From NCBI RefSeq assembly GCF_902728235.1, contig NZ_CACVBO010000001.1, forward strand, positions 2,938,001 to 3,002,000: a stretch of DNA of 64,000 bases. Reading direction: 5' to 3'. Shown in pieces: positions 9,973-18,304 of this stretch. How positions within the stretch are numbered: position 1 is the first letter of the stretch; every line of letters begins with the position of its first letter. The DNA comes from Lentimonas sp. CC4 (GTDB taxonomy: Bacteria; Verrucomicrobiota; Verrucomicrobiia; Opitutales; Coraliomargaritaceae). A model generated the notes under the pieces. The model had not been told where the DNA came from, did not search any database, and saw only the letters and a list, made by a program, of their open reading frames with translations. A program made the position numbers and the translations under genes.

Positions 9973-10592
9973 AATGCGCGTATCGCTGTTAGTGAGCGGC
10001 AATCAACCTGTTCGCCGTCTGCGTCCCACCTCGCCTATGCGGCAAGGTGGGACCCGCCAAAATACTGACTAAAGCTGGTAAGGAATGTAACTGCCGAGTT
10101 CGCGGAGGATTTTGGGAGGTCTTTTAACTTATATTCAGGAGTCAGACGTTAGACTTTGGTAGTGAGTTGCTGAGGTTCAAGAATGCCGTCGCCAATTTTG
10201 CGGACTGAAGTGTATGAACCGGGCACGGATTCTCAGATTCAATACTGCTGCGCATCAAGTATTGTGATGTTTGCTCAACACATTTTCGGAGGCGCCGATC
10301 CTCAGCCCATCACTTGCACGCTCCAAAATCATGATACGTGCTCGTATGCCACCTAGTTCTTGCCTTCTAACTATTCTTTTAAGCTTAAACGAATGAATCA
10401 CTTTGCCCATCCTCGCGGCAAAGCACACTCAATCGAGGCACCTGGACCGAAGGATCCCTTGGTCGTAAAATAAACGTAAAACACCTTTCAGTAGGGTGAG
10501 TGTTGTTGTTTGTCTAGGGTATATTATCTACAGGTTTATGCATATTGTCGCCCGTCAATACGTCGCTCGGGCTTTGTTTATACCTCGAATAT
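9973..10592. other. 620-bp spacer with one strong hairpin and no gene seen
   Basis: The clearest structure is the inverted repeat at 10023-10053. A weak 7-bp-period stretch (AGGAGTC, AGACGTT, AGACTTT) lies near 10137-10157. No reading frame with recognisable protein features is present. The last 60 bases must hold the promoter of the response-regulator gene. Confidence 0.6.
10023..10053. repeat. Stem-loop downstream of GH97
   Basis: Arms 10023-10035 and 10041-10053 pair over 13 bp with a single mismatch, around the loop TATGC. No T-run follows, so it may be a REP-like palindrome or an mRNA-stabilising 3' hairpin for the GH97 transcript. Confidence 0.65.
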
Positions 10593-11678
10593 ATGGATTC
10601 CTCATCAATACTGATTGTCGATCACTCTTCTGAAGAGCGAAGCCTGATTGCGACCCTTTGCTCGAGCCTTTGTTCTACGATCGATGAGGCAGAAGATTCG
10701 ATTGATGCCATGCGTTTATTTGAAACGAAGCGGCATGCGCTGGTCATCATTGATTCTAGCGTGCAACCGACTGGAGGCTTTGAGCTGGTCGTTCGGATAC
10801 GTAAACGTGAGCCAAAGGTCAGATGTATCTTGTTGGCAGCAGTGTTTGATCAGCGACTTCGAGCCGCTGTCGTGCAATGGCCATTTTTAGATGTAGTGAC
10901 TAGACCACTCGTGATTAGTGAATTGCATGCGACGATACGCGTGGCGCTTGGCAAAGAGCGTGGCGAGACACATGCACTCAGTTCAGTTGCGATGAGTAAT
11001 CGTATGGATGAGTGCCTTGCGTTGGTCGGTAATAGTCGAGAGATCGGTAAGGTGCGCCGCGAGTTAGGAGAAGTGATACATAACAAGCAGCCGATCTTAC
11101 TCTCTGGCCCTGAGGGGATCGGTAAACCTGATATCGCACGCCTAATTCATAATTATGGCCCTTATGCGAAGAGTGACTTCGTTGAATGCAGGTGTAATGA
11201 AATGAGTAGTATCGATTTGAGCGAACTGTTAATCGGTCCGAAGGGGCGTTGGGGGATCATTTTAGAACGAGCGCGTAACACCACGTTGGTGCTGCATTAT
11301 GTCGAGACCCTACCCATGGAGGTGCAGGGCTGGCTGGCCGATTCATTTAAGAAAATTTCACAGAGCATGCACGTTATTTGTTTAGCTTATACATCGTTAG
11401 ATGAAGAGCTCGCAAATGGCACGATTGATGATCGTTTGTATTTTGAGATTTCGCTCTGCCAGCTTGATATACCACGATTGGCTGACCGCCCGCAGGATAT
11501 TGAGGAGATGACTCGTTATATTCTGAAGCACCCTGAGCGTTATGATATTCCACATCAATATAGTGAGGAAGAGATCGAGCAGTTCATCGACGAATGCGAA
11601 GGGCTCCCATTTGAGCGTAACGTCGATGAGTTAATAGAGTCTCTTCGCTCACATGCGCCCAAAGCACTCACAGTCTAA
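10593..11678 (+). CDS. Degenerate NtrC-type response regulator (receiver plus inactive AAA+-like domain)
   Basis: A 361-residue protein with a receiver domain (about 1-120) and an NtrC-like AAA+ domain (about 145-335) but no C-terminal DNA-binding helix-turn-helix. The receiver keeps the phospho-acceptor Asp54 (VIIDSS) and an acidic Asp10, but the usual Lys is Arg104 (VVTRPL). In the AAA+ part the Walker A reads GPEGIGKP, the GAFTGA loop that contacts sigma-54 is absent (LLIGPKGRWG), and the Walker B is LVLHYVETLP instead of LFLDEIGELP, so the Asp-Glu pair is lost. It is unlikely to hydrolyse ATP or open sigma-54 promoters and may act by protein binding. The start is the ATG at 10593; a TTG at 10545 is in frame. 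Confidence 0.8.
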   Translation: MDSSSILIVDHSSEERSLIATLCSSLCSTIDEAEDSIDAMRLFETKRHALVIIDSSVQPTGGFELVVRIRKREPKVRCILLAAVFDQRLRAAVVQWPFLDVVTRPLVISELHATIRVALGKERGETHALSSVAMSNRMDECLALVGNSREIGKVRRELGEVIHNKQPILLSGPEGIGKPDIARLIHNYGPYAKSDFVECRCNEMSSIDLSELLIGPKGRWGIILERARNTTLVLHYVETLPMEVQGWLADSFKKISQSMHVICLAYTSLDEELANGTIDDRLYFEISLCQLDIPRLADRPQDIEEMTRYILKHPERYDIPHQYSEEEIEQFIDECEGLPFERNVDELIESLRSHAPKALTV

Positions 11679-11756
11679 TTGCTGGGCTGACCTAACGACT
11701 CTTTTAAGTTTGATGTTAAGCGTAGTCGTGTTCCTTGCCAGACATGAGCCTGTCAA

Positions 11757-11777
11757 ATGTAGGTGCTCGACCTACAT
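11757..11777. repeat. 8-bp palindrome between the response regulator and lemA
   Basis: Perfect arms ATGTAGGT (11757-11764) and ACCTACAT (11770-11777) around a 5-base loop. It lies in the convergent spacer between two genes and resembles the TGTAGG palindrome at 4431-4455. There is no T-run. Confidence 0.55.
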
Positions 11778-11854
11778 GGCCATTGATATCGCTTCCCTCA
11801 AACCTAAAGGAACCGACCTGCGACTTTAGTCTGCATCCTCCGGGAATTTACGCC

Positions 11855-12451
11855 CTACTCGAAGTCCACCACGGGCGCGGCACTGGCATCGCTCACAGCT
11901 TTGAAATACGCGTCACGTTTTTCGAGCCCCATTCTCTTAGCTATAGTCACGGCAGGGAAGGTGCGGATCGTCGTGTTATAGCGCTGCACCGCTTCGTTGT
12001 AGCGACGGCGCTCTACGGAGACGCGATTCTCGGTGCCTGCTAGTTCGTCTTGAAGGCGAAGGAAGTTTTGATTCGATTTCAGATCCGGGTAGCGCTCAGA
12101 GATGACCATCAAGCGTCCCAACGCGGCTTCGAGGCCGGTCGCTGCTTGTGCTTTCTCCGAGACCGAACCGGCCTTTGCCCACTGGCTGCGCAGGGCAGTC
12201 ACTTCGGTCAACACATCCTTTTCCTGCTTTGCAAAGCCTTTGACCGTATTCACCAGATTGGGTATCAAATCGTAGCGTCGCTGCAGCACATTCTCTACCT
12301 GTGCCCAGCCTGCATCCACCGCTTCGTCGCTGGACACGATGTCATTGTAAATACCTTTGACGTAGGTGTAGCCGATCAACGCGATGACCAACGCCACGCC
12401 AAGTGCGATGAGTGTCCCCATCAAGCATCCGTTTTTTTGTTTTTCAATCAT
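11855..12451 (-). CDS. lemA: LemA family protein
   Basis: A 198-residue LemA protein: a short cytoplasmic start, one membrane helix (about residues 9-31), then a long antiparallel helical bundle. Family-typical segments are visible: GIYNDIVSSDEAVDAGWAQV, NVLQRRYDLIPNLVNTVKG, SERYPDLKSNQNFLRLQDEL, GTENRVSVERRRYNEAVQ and YNTTIRTFPAV. LemA proteins are inner-membrane anchored with the bundle outside the cytoplasm, and are often encoded next to TPM-domain proteins, as here. It is the last gene of a three-gene operon with TPM protein first and a nucleotidyltransferase-like protein between; the gap to the latter is 3 bases. Function of the pair is unknown; a role in envelope stress or protein quality control is often suggested. 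Confidence 0.95.
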   Translation of the reverse strand: MIEKQKNGCLMGTLIALGVALVIALIGYTYVKGIYNDIVSSDEAVDAGWAQVENVLQRRYDLIPNLVNTVKGFAKQEKDVLTEVTALRSQWAKAGSVSEKAQAATGLEAALGRLMVISERYPDLKSNQNFLRLQDELAGTENRVSVERRRYNEAVQRYNTTIRTFPAVTIAKRMGLEKRDAYFKAVSDASAAPVVDFE

Positions 12452-12454
12452 GGT

Positions 12455-13162
12455 TTAAGACTGTGAATGTGAATCGATCTGATCAAGCACGCGCTCGATT
12501 TGGTCTAAGTATTGGCTGAATAGCTCGGGAATGTCGTGCTGCTTGGCAAGCGACGGGGTCTGCTTGATTTGGTGAATCGTCTCAAAGGCATCGATCGATA
12601 CATTGAGCTCGTCAGCCAGTGCACGCATCGCGCTTGATTTATCCGCAGGCACTGAGTCGCGAAACAAGCGCAACGCTCCGCGACACACCGTCTGAAATGA
12701 ACTGAGCGACTCCACCAATAATTGTGCTAGGCCTTTCTCGGGCTTGCGCAACTGTAAGTAAGTTTGGCGCAATTTGAGCAGCTTCGAGCGTAGCTCAAAT
12801 TCCACCTGATGACGCAAGTGGGTGCGATCTACCTTAATCGCGCCCACTGGATCATCACCATAGAGCACGCGGTGTGATTCCGCGATGTCCAACATCTCCA
12901 TAGGGAAGACATCGCCCGCGCCCTTGAAGCGTTCAGGTGTAAAGCACAGTGGGGCAGGGTTGCCGGCCTCCTGCCATTTGGGGGCGACGGTGCGCAAGGC
13001 ATTTAGGTTGGCCACGCTCCACGTTTTGGCGAGCAGGAGCAGATTATAATCCGATTTCCCCGCAATACTGTCGCCTGCTGCGGATGAGCCGTAAAGCACC
13101 ACGGCTTGAAGTTGATCTCCGAGTGCTTGCTTAACTGATTCTGTAAATGTTTCTGGTTTCAT
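12455..13162 (-). CDS. Nucleotidyltransferase-fold protein, MNT/HI0073-like
   Basis: A 235-residue cytosolic protein. The N-terminal 110 residues show the minimal nucleotidyltransferase pattern VVLYGSSAAGDSIAGKSDYN: a GS motif followed by a D-x-(D/N) pair where the second metal Asp is Asn. The C-terminal half is helical, like the HEPN-type or substrate-binding helices attached to such domains. No signal peptide or membrane segment is present. It lies between the TPM-domain gene and lemA, 108 bases after the former and 3 bases before the latter. The altered metal pair suggests weak or lost transferase activity, but this needs structural comparison. No recognised specific function. Confidence 0.7.
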   Translation of the reverse strand: MKPETFTESVKQALGDQLQAVVLYGSSAAGDSIAGKSDYNLLLLAKTWSVANLNALRTVAPKWQEAGNPAPLCFTPERFKGAGDVFPMEMLDIAESHRVLYGDDPVGAIKVDRTHLRHQVEFELRSKLLKLRQTYLQLRKPEKGLAQLLVESLSSFQTVCRGALRLFRDSVPADKSSAMRALADELNVSIDAFETIHQIKQTPSLAKQHDIPELFSQYLDQIERVLDQIDSHSQS

Positions 13163-13270
13163 TGATTGTCTAATTTAAAGTAAGTTTAAGTGAAACAGGC
13201 ATTGCTACGCCATCTCCGGCTGACCTGCGTCTTGTCTGTCCATTTGATGAGTCCTACTGATAGATCCGTG

Positions 13271-14074
13271 CTACCAACCGCCAGAAGCGCCTCCACCTCC
13301 GCTACTCCCTCCGCCGAAGCCACCGAAGCTACTGCCGCCTCCGAAGCTGCTGCCGCCGGAACTTCCGCCGATATACCAACCGCTGCTACGATGTCTTCGG
13401 CCATAGCGACCGCCACGATAGTCGTCGTCATCGTCGCCATTGCGAAGTTTGCTATACATGATGAAGCCGAATATCAGAAAGAAGAATGGGACTACAAACC
13501 AATCGTCTTTGTCCTTTCTTTTTACACGTTGCCGAACCACAGGCTTGGTCGGTTTCGCTGCGACGGTTGTCCCATAGTGATTCGCAATCCGATTCGCCAA
13601 GGCCAGCGCGCCCGACTCCACGCCAGTCGCCATCTTACCTTGTTTGAAGTTCGCCAGCACATAGTCGTCTCGAATAGAGCCCGCCACGCCGTCGGGGATC
13701 ACGCCCTCGAGGCCGTAACCGACCTCGATCCGCATCTTACGCTCCTTCACTGCGATCAAGAGCATTACGCCATTATCTTTATCCGCCTGACCCACTCCCC
13801 ATTTTTCAAATAAACGGCTGGTGAAATCATCAATTTGTCCACCCTCCATCGAGGGCAGCGTAACGACCACCAACGCCGCGCCTGTCTGCGCGTTGAGCTG
13901 ATCCAACATACCGCGTAATCGCTTCTCTTGGCTTGATGGGAGGATATTCGCCTTATCGGTAATACTCCCCGTAGGCTGCAATCGAGCAATCAAACTATCA
14001 CCCCCCGCCGCATTCAGCTGACAAGACAGCAGCGACCCGAGGCAGCACAAACCAATTAATAAATAGCGTAGCAT
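13271..14074 (-). CDS. TPM domain protein (YgcG family), membrane anchored
   Basis: A 267-residue exported protein. Residues 1-22 are a signal peptide; residues about 38-165 form a TPM domain with GSITDKANILPSSQEKRL, VVTLPSMEGGQIDDFTSRLF, KWGVGQADKDNGVMLLIA and VEVGYGLEG-like segments (here IEVGYGLEGVIPD). A transmembrane helix (about WFVVPFFFLIFGFIMY) is followed by a low-complexity Gly/Ser tail (SSGGSSFGGGSSFGGFGG). This order, signal-TPM-helix-glycine tail, is the standard YgcG design. Some TPM proteins have phosphatase activity. It heads an operon with the nucleotidyltransferase-like gene and lemA, a classical TPM-LemA association. Confidence 0.93.
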   Translation of the reverse strand: MLRYLLIGLCCLGSLLSCQLNAAGGDSLIARLQPTGSITDKANILPSSQEKRLRGMLDQLNAQTGAALVVVTLPSMEGGQIDDFTSRLFEKWGVGQADKDNGVMLLIAVKERKMRIEVGYGLEGVIPDGVAGSIRDDYVLANFKQGKMATGVESGALALANRIANHYGTTVAAKPTKPVVRQRVKRKDKDDWFVVPFFFLIFGFIMYSKLRNGDDDDDYRGGRYGRRHRSSGWYIGGSSGGSSFGGGSSFGGFGGGSSGGGGASGGW

Positions 14075-14439
14075 AATTTTAAGATCACTATTTATAAGTT
14101 AGTGTTAATTGCAAATTAAAAATATACGGTCGGACGATCTGGTGATAAATCATTAATTTTAATGTCTCCGTTACTATTATTATCCAATTGTAGGGGATAA
14201 TGATATGGCCGTATTTCAGGTGTGATAGGACAGGTTATTTGCCCTGAAATTATGCCTTCTTGGATCGCTGGATCTTATTGAGTCTTTGATTCATGGCGAT
14301 GTGATCGCTCTGCGATCTAGGCGGTTCTAAACCACATGCCAAGGGGATACTAAGATTAGGATAGGATTATGTAAGATTCCATCTCGATTTCACAGTGAGT
14401 TCATACTGTTTTCAAACAGAGCGGTTAGGATGGTGAGCG
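14075..14439. other. 365-bp divergent spacer, AT-rich, possible operator
   Basis: This spacer lies between divergent genes and must hold both promoters. It is AT-rich at 14080-14210. A 7-bp inverted repeat, ATTATCC (14179-14185) and GGATAAT (14195-14201), separated by 9 bases, could be an operator. No gene is seen. Confidence 0.4.
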
Positions 14440-16113
14440 ATGAGAAAATTGATTGCTTACTTAATGACTGGAATATGTGCGGGGGCGCTGTGCGCGGTGG
14501 CCTCAGAGTTGAAACAGGCCTCGGTGACGATGCCGTATGCGGAACTGGCGGGACTGTTGGATCGTGTGAGTGCGGTCGAGCAGAGTCTGGAAGCGGAAGT
14601 GCCGAAGTCGCCGGTCGCGATGGTGATTCATTCGGCTGACTATACGCTGAACTGCGACGACACCGAGGCGCCGGCATTACAGGCCAGTTTCTCGATCTCG
14701 AATTTATCAGAGGTGTGGCAGGTAGTGCCGCTCGTGCCGACCTCTGCGGTGTTGGTGTCGGTGGATCCGGTCGATGCGAAGCTGGTGCCGAACGATGGGA
14801 TGCTCTGCCTGTTACTAGAGCCTCAGGCGAATGCGATAGTTCGACTTGGCCTCATGGGGGCGAGCAGCTCAACGTCTGGCAGCCGCCGAACCGTTGCAGA
14901 TTTTCAGGCGGTGCCAGCCGCGCGCAGTGCGTTGACGATTCAATATGATGGAGATCCTGCGGCGTTGATTGTTTCGGGAGCCGTGGGTGCGAATGCAGGT
15001 AAGACCGTCTATGGCCTACCGGCTGCGGGTGGTGCGGTGCGTGTTGCCTTATATGAGCAAGAAGCCTTGGCGCCGACGGCTTGGAAAGGTCTAGCGCAGT
15101 ATCTAGTGCGCGATGAGGCGGGAGCGATACAAGTCTCATGTCGCTTGCGATTAACGGCCACGGATGGGGGACGCACCTCGGAGGCGCACTTGCATCTTCC
15201 CGCTGCCGCTGAGTTGAGGACGTTAAGTAGTGCAGGATTACGTGGACGCTACGAAGTTGAGATGACTGAAGCTGGTTCGGTCGTGCATGTGCGCTGGGAG
15301 GATGATCAGACGCTGGCACGTGAGCTTAAGTTGGTCTATGACCTGCCGATCCAGCCTGTGGATTCGTCATGGGACGTGCGCGGCGTGTCGGTCGTGAATG
15401 CTGCACATTGGGATGAGTCCTACTATGTGCTGCCGTTTGAAGGCTATACAATACAACCGGAAGGTGAGTCGTGGGAGGACGTCGGACGCGTGCCGAGTTG
15501 GATGTCTGAGTTGGTCGGTTCGAAGACATTGTTGACTGCCCCCGCGCAAGACGCGGGGTTCTTGCGCGTGACTGCCCAAGTGCTGCCACGTTTAAAGCTA
15601 TCCGAAGCGACGGTGCCGCTTGCGCAGTATTGGACGGAGGTGGTCAGTGAGGGCGGGATGCTGCACAAGGCGCAGGTCATTATTGAGCATCGTTCACAAA
15701 CGCGCTACAGCTTTAGACTACCTGAGGAGGGGAAGCTATTGTCCTGCGCCGTGAATGGTCGGGCGGTCGAGCCGTTGATCGAAGGCGAGGGCGATCTAGC
15801 GTTGATCTTGCCAAAGGTGAACTCGAAGGAAGCGCAGACGATGGTCACTTATGTGTATACCACCAAAGGCAACAAACTCGATCCAGTTGAAGGTAAGGCG
15901 CAGTTGGAGCTGCCACGCACGCCACTTTTTATCCATCAAGTCAACTGGCAGGTGCAACTACCTGCCGAATACCAAGCCACCGCGTTGGAGGGCAATGTCG
16001 TGATCGATGCCGGTGGTGCAAACGGTAAACCGATTTGCCTGAGCAAACAGATCTGTGACGACGAAGTGCCGCAAGCCGCGCTGTATTATACACGAAAGGA
16101 TCTGGAGCAGTAG
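14440..16113 (+). CDS. Large exported protein of unknown function
   Basis: A 557-residue protein with a signal peptide (MRKLIAYLMTGICAGALCAV, cleavage near VASE). No catalytic motif is recognised. Predicted content is mostly beta, with alternating hydrophobic residues and many short strands, and no second membrane segment, so a periplasmic or surface beta-sandwich protein is likely. It lies 235 bases upstream of a CreD-like inner-membrane protein on the same strand. The CreD-like protein also has a large extracytoplasmic beta domain, so the two may work together. An in-frame GTG at 14430 was not chosen because the ATG at 14440 begins a good signal peptide in its own frame. Function unknown. 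Confidence 0.8.
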   Translation: MRKLIAYLMTGICAGALCAVASELKQASVTMPYAELAGLLDRVSAVEQSLEAEVPKSPVAMVIHSADYTLNCDDTEAPALQASFSISNLSEVWQVVPLVPTSAVLVSVDPVDAKLVPNDGMLCLLLEPQANAIVRLGLMGASSSTSGSRRTVADFQAVPAARSALTIQYDGDPAALIVSGAVGANAGKTVYGLPAAGGAVRVALYEQEALAPTAWKGLAQYLVRDEAGAIQVSCRLRLTATDGGRTSEAHLHLPAAAELRTLSSAGLRGRYEVEMTEAGSVVHVRWEDDQTLARELKLVYDLPIQPVDSSWDVRGVSVVNAAHWDESYYVLPFEGYTIQPEGESWEDVGRVPSWMSELVGSKTLLTAPAQDAGFLRVTAQVLPRLKLSEATVPLAQYWTEVVSEGGMLHKAQVIIEHRSQTRYSFRLPEEGKLLSCAVNGRAVEPLIEGEGDLALILPKVNSKEAQTMVTYVYTTKGNKLDPVEGKAQLELPRTPLFIHQVNWQVQLPAEYQATALEGNVVIDAGGANGKPICLSKQICDDEVPQAALYYTRKDLEQ

Positions 16114-16121
16114 AACTGCTC

Positions 16122-16156
16122 GAACTTAGAACACTGAACGTCGAACTTTGAATGAG
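16122..16156. repeat. Heptanucleotide-periodic tract H2 (GAAC units)
   Basis: GAAC recurs at 16122, 16129, 16136 and 16143, with GAAT at 16150, an exact 7-bp spacing. The tract begins 9 bases after the stop codon of the preceding gene. The same GAACNNN unit forms tract H8 at 39659. Confidence 0.8.
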
Positions 16157-16314
16157 TGGCACGTCTGCCAAATTCTTACTCCTAATCAATGTATCGAATG
16201 CGATGACATCCGAGGGCCATTCAAATTTGAGATCAAACAGTGTCTGCGCTTCGTGAGCGCCTGCGATGCCTTACCGAGGAGACGCGGTCTTCGCAAGCAA
16301 AGCCCCTACATTCT

Positions 16315-16342
16315 TCTGTCTCCTAACTTCTAACTACTTTTA
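16315..16342. repeat. Heptanucleotide-periodic tract H3 (CTAACT units)
   Basis: Units TCTGTCT, CCTAACT, TCTAACT, ACTTTTA, each 7 bp, end 6 bases before the ATG of the CreD-like gene. The unit is the same as in tract H5 at 34751. Confidence 0.7.
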
Positions 16343-16348
16343 AAAAAT

Positions 16349-17587
16349 ATGCATACACACAAACTAACAGTCCTCTCTCTACTTGCTGTAGGGTTCATTT
16401 ATATCTGCACCGCCGTTGCGTGGTTTATACTTGGGGGTGCGTTGACGCATCGCTCGGTGGATCGATCGGGTGCATTCACCCATGAAGTTATGAAGGGCTG
16501 GGGCCCTGAATTGCGGCAAGCGCATCCCATCGCATGGTATGATTCGCCAGCGGGTGCGTCGGGGCGTAGCGCGGTGAGCCCGAGTGTGAGCCAGATCGAT
16601 GTGAAGCTGGGCTATGAGCCGAAACGGAAGGGGCTGTTTTGGTATCGCACTTACAAGACTGAATTCGAGGCACACTATGAAATACCAAATCCGACGCCGA
16701 TTGATCAGACAGTGTATGTCGCGTTTACCTTACCCTCACAGGATGCGAGTTTTAATGCATTCACCTTTGAGCTGGATGGTGCTGGTGTGGACGAACCTGT
16801 CTTACGTGAGGGCACGATCACACAGGCTGTGGTGATCCCTGCGCATGGCAGCGCGCCGTTGAAGGTGACGTATCATGCCCGCGGTTTGAATCGTTGGGAT
16901 TATAATTTGGGCAACGCAGATCGTGTGCAAAATTTTGCGCTGACGATGGAGACTGACTTTGACGAAATCAATTTTCCAGCTGGCACGGGATCACCCACGG
17001 ATCGTAGTGTCATCAGTGCGGGTGGTTGGGATTTGATCTGGGACTATCCCGATGTGATCGGTGCACAGTCAATCGGTATGGATATGCCGAAAGTGCTCAA
17101 TCCTGGCCCCGTCGCGAGTCGTATCAGTTTCTTTGCTCCAGTGTCGCTATTGTTCTTTTTTGCGGTGCTACTGATCTTTGGAGCGGTAACTGGGATGAAC
17201 CTGCACCCGATGAACTATTTCTTTCTGGCAGCAGGGTGCTTCGCGTTTCAACTGCTGTTCGCGTATACGGTGGATCTAATGCCGATTCATCTGTGTTTCT
17301 TCCTCTCGGCAGGCGTATCGCTCGCGCTGGTCTGCGGCTATCTGCATGCAGTCGGTGGCCGTGCGTTGACGCGGATCGCGCTGCCCGCGCAATTCGCTTA
17401 CATGGTTTTGTTCAGCTATTCCTTCTTTTTCGATGGTCTGAGCGGGGTGACGATTGCCGTCGGTGCAGTCGCGACCTTGGCCGTATTGATGGTCGCAACC
17501 GCAAAGATGGATTGGTCAGAAGTGTTCGTGTCCAGAAAGCGCGCGAAAGGGCAGGTGCCACCAGCGATGCCGTATGTGGAATCGTGA
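16349..17587 (+). CDS. CreD-like inner-membrane protein
   Basis: A 412-residue inner-membrane protein resembling CreD/CET family proteins. One membrane helix at about residues 8-30 is followed by an extracytoplasmic beta domain of about 225 residues, then a block of five helices (about 258-387). The helix block contains NLHPMNYFFLAAGCFAFQLL and ALPAQFAYMVLFSYSFF, which match the CreD pattern of a short multi-helix C-terminal half. CreD in enterobacteria is a CreBC regulon member linked to envelope maintenance and beta-lactam tolerance. No CreBC genes are present here. The large exported protein just upstream may be a partner. Confidence 0.7.
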   Translation: MHTHKLTVLSLLAVGFIYICTAVAWFILGGALTHRSVDRSGAFTHEVMKGWGPELRQAHPIAWYDSPAGASGRSAVSPSVSQIDVKLGYEPKRKGLFWYRTYKTEFEAHYEIPNPTPIDQTVYVAFTLPSQDASFNAFTFELDGAGVDEPVLREGTITQAVVIPAHGSAPLKVTYHARGLNRWDYNLGNADRVQNFALTMETDFDEINFPAGTGSPTDRSVISAGGWDLIWDYPDVIGAQSIGMDMPKVLNPGPVASRISFFAPVSLLFFFAVLLIFGAVTGMNLHPMNYFFLAAGCFAFQLLFAYTVDLMPIHLCFFLSAGVSLALVCGYLHAVGGRALTRIALPAQFAYMVLFSYSFFFDGLSGVTIAVGAVATLAVLMVATAKMDWSEVFVSRKRAKGQVPPAMPYVES

Positions 17588-17624
17588 GTAGGTGTCTTGA
17601 ATACATGCGCTAACCGATCAGAAA

Positions 17625-17743
17625 TTTAAACCACCCGCTTCGCTAGAGAACACAAAGACACGGAGCGAGTATACTGTATTTGAGCCCATGCTCTGCTCTT
17701 ATCATTATAGACCTTCGTGCCTTTGTGACCTCCGTGGTTAAAA
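17625..17743. repeat. Dispersed repeat B, copy 1 (terminal inverted repeats)
   Basis: A 119-bp element bounded by TTTAAACCAC and GTGGTTAAA. It contains CCGCTTCGCTAGAG, ACACAAAGACACGGAGC, CTGTATTTGAG and CCTTCGTGCCTTTGTGACC, shared with copy 2 at 24698-24820. The ends are inverted repeats of each other, and it lies in a spacer between genes. It carries no reading frame. Confidence 0.85.
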
Positions 17744-17865
17744 TTATTTTCAACACGCTTACGTTGTTAAATCGTGAGCCACAGGGTAGGTGGCCACCTG
17801 TTTGGAGGGATGGGATCGTTCGCCTTATCGGTCGAGACCCTGAAGGAACTCGACTGCGCTAAACC

Positions 17866-17897
17866 CAAAAAAGGCGCTCCCCAACGGGAGCGCCTTT
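17866..17897 (-). terminator. Intrinsic terminator for the small lipoprotein gene
   Basis: A perfect 12-bp stem (17870-17881 with 17886-17897) and a 4-base loop; on the minus strand the stem is followed by a run of T. It sits 21 bases after the stop of the small lipoprotein gene. Confidence 0.88.
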
Positions 17898-17918
17898 CGT
17901 GTGAATTATGTGTGCGTC

Positions 17919-18086
17919 TTAGTCTGTAAGACCTTTAACTGCATCTGCAGCCTTGTCGCCTGCGTCTTCGATAGCGTCAGCTGCTTTGTCTGCGTCGCTC
18001 TTTTCGCCGCAACCAGTGGTTACGAGGCATGTGCCAGCAAGCATGAGAGACGCGATGAAGAGAGTAGATAGTTTTTTGAGTTCCAT
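17919..18086 (-). CDS. Small lipoprotein (entericidin-like size)
   Basis: A 55-residue protein with a Lys-containing N terminus, a hydrophobic stretch and a lipobox-like TTGC at the end of the signal, followed by a short charged, Ala/Asp-rich repeat-like tail (DADKAADAIEDAGDKAADAV). The ATG at 18086 gives a normal lipoprotein signal; the frame is open upstream. Size, signal and acidic Ala-rich tail resemble small lipoproteins of the entericidin type, but sequence similarity cannot be claimed. It has its own terminator and probably its own promoter, as expected for an abundant small envelope protein. Confidence 0.75.
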   Translation of the reverse strand: MELKKLSTLFIASLMLAGTCLVTTGCGEKSDADKAADAIEDAGDKAADAVKGLTD

Positions 18087-18304
18087 TATGTATGTATATT
18101 CGTTGAGTAATAACGACTCCACCCAGTAGTTGGTTGGAATCTGAGGCCTTTAATAATGCGGGTTGTAACGATGGATGTCAATTGTAGTCGTTAGGAGCTG
18201 ACCGTCTAAACAACGGTTGGTAATGAGCTCTATGGGAGCGACTTCTGACTTTGGCTGCGATACGGAGTTGACGTGGATGCGATCTGCACACACGCAATGA
18301 CAGT

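Noticed and set aside
13190-13813. 207-codon plus-strand frame rich in Ala/Ser/Thr
   Set aside because: It is antisense to the Gly/Ser-rich tail and TPM domain of the minus-strand gene at 13271-14074 and reflects its low-complexity sequence.
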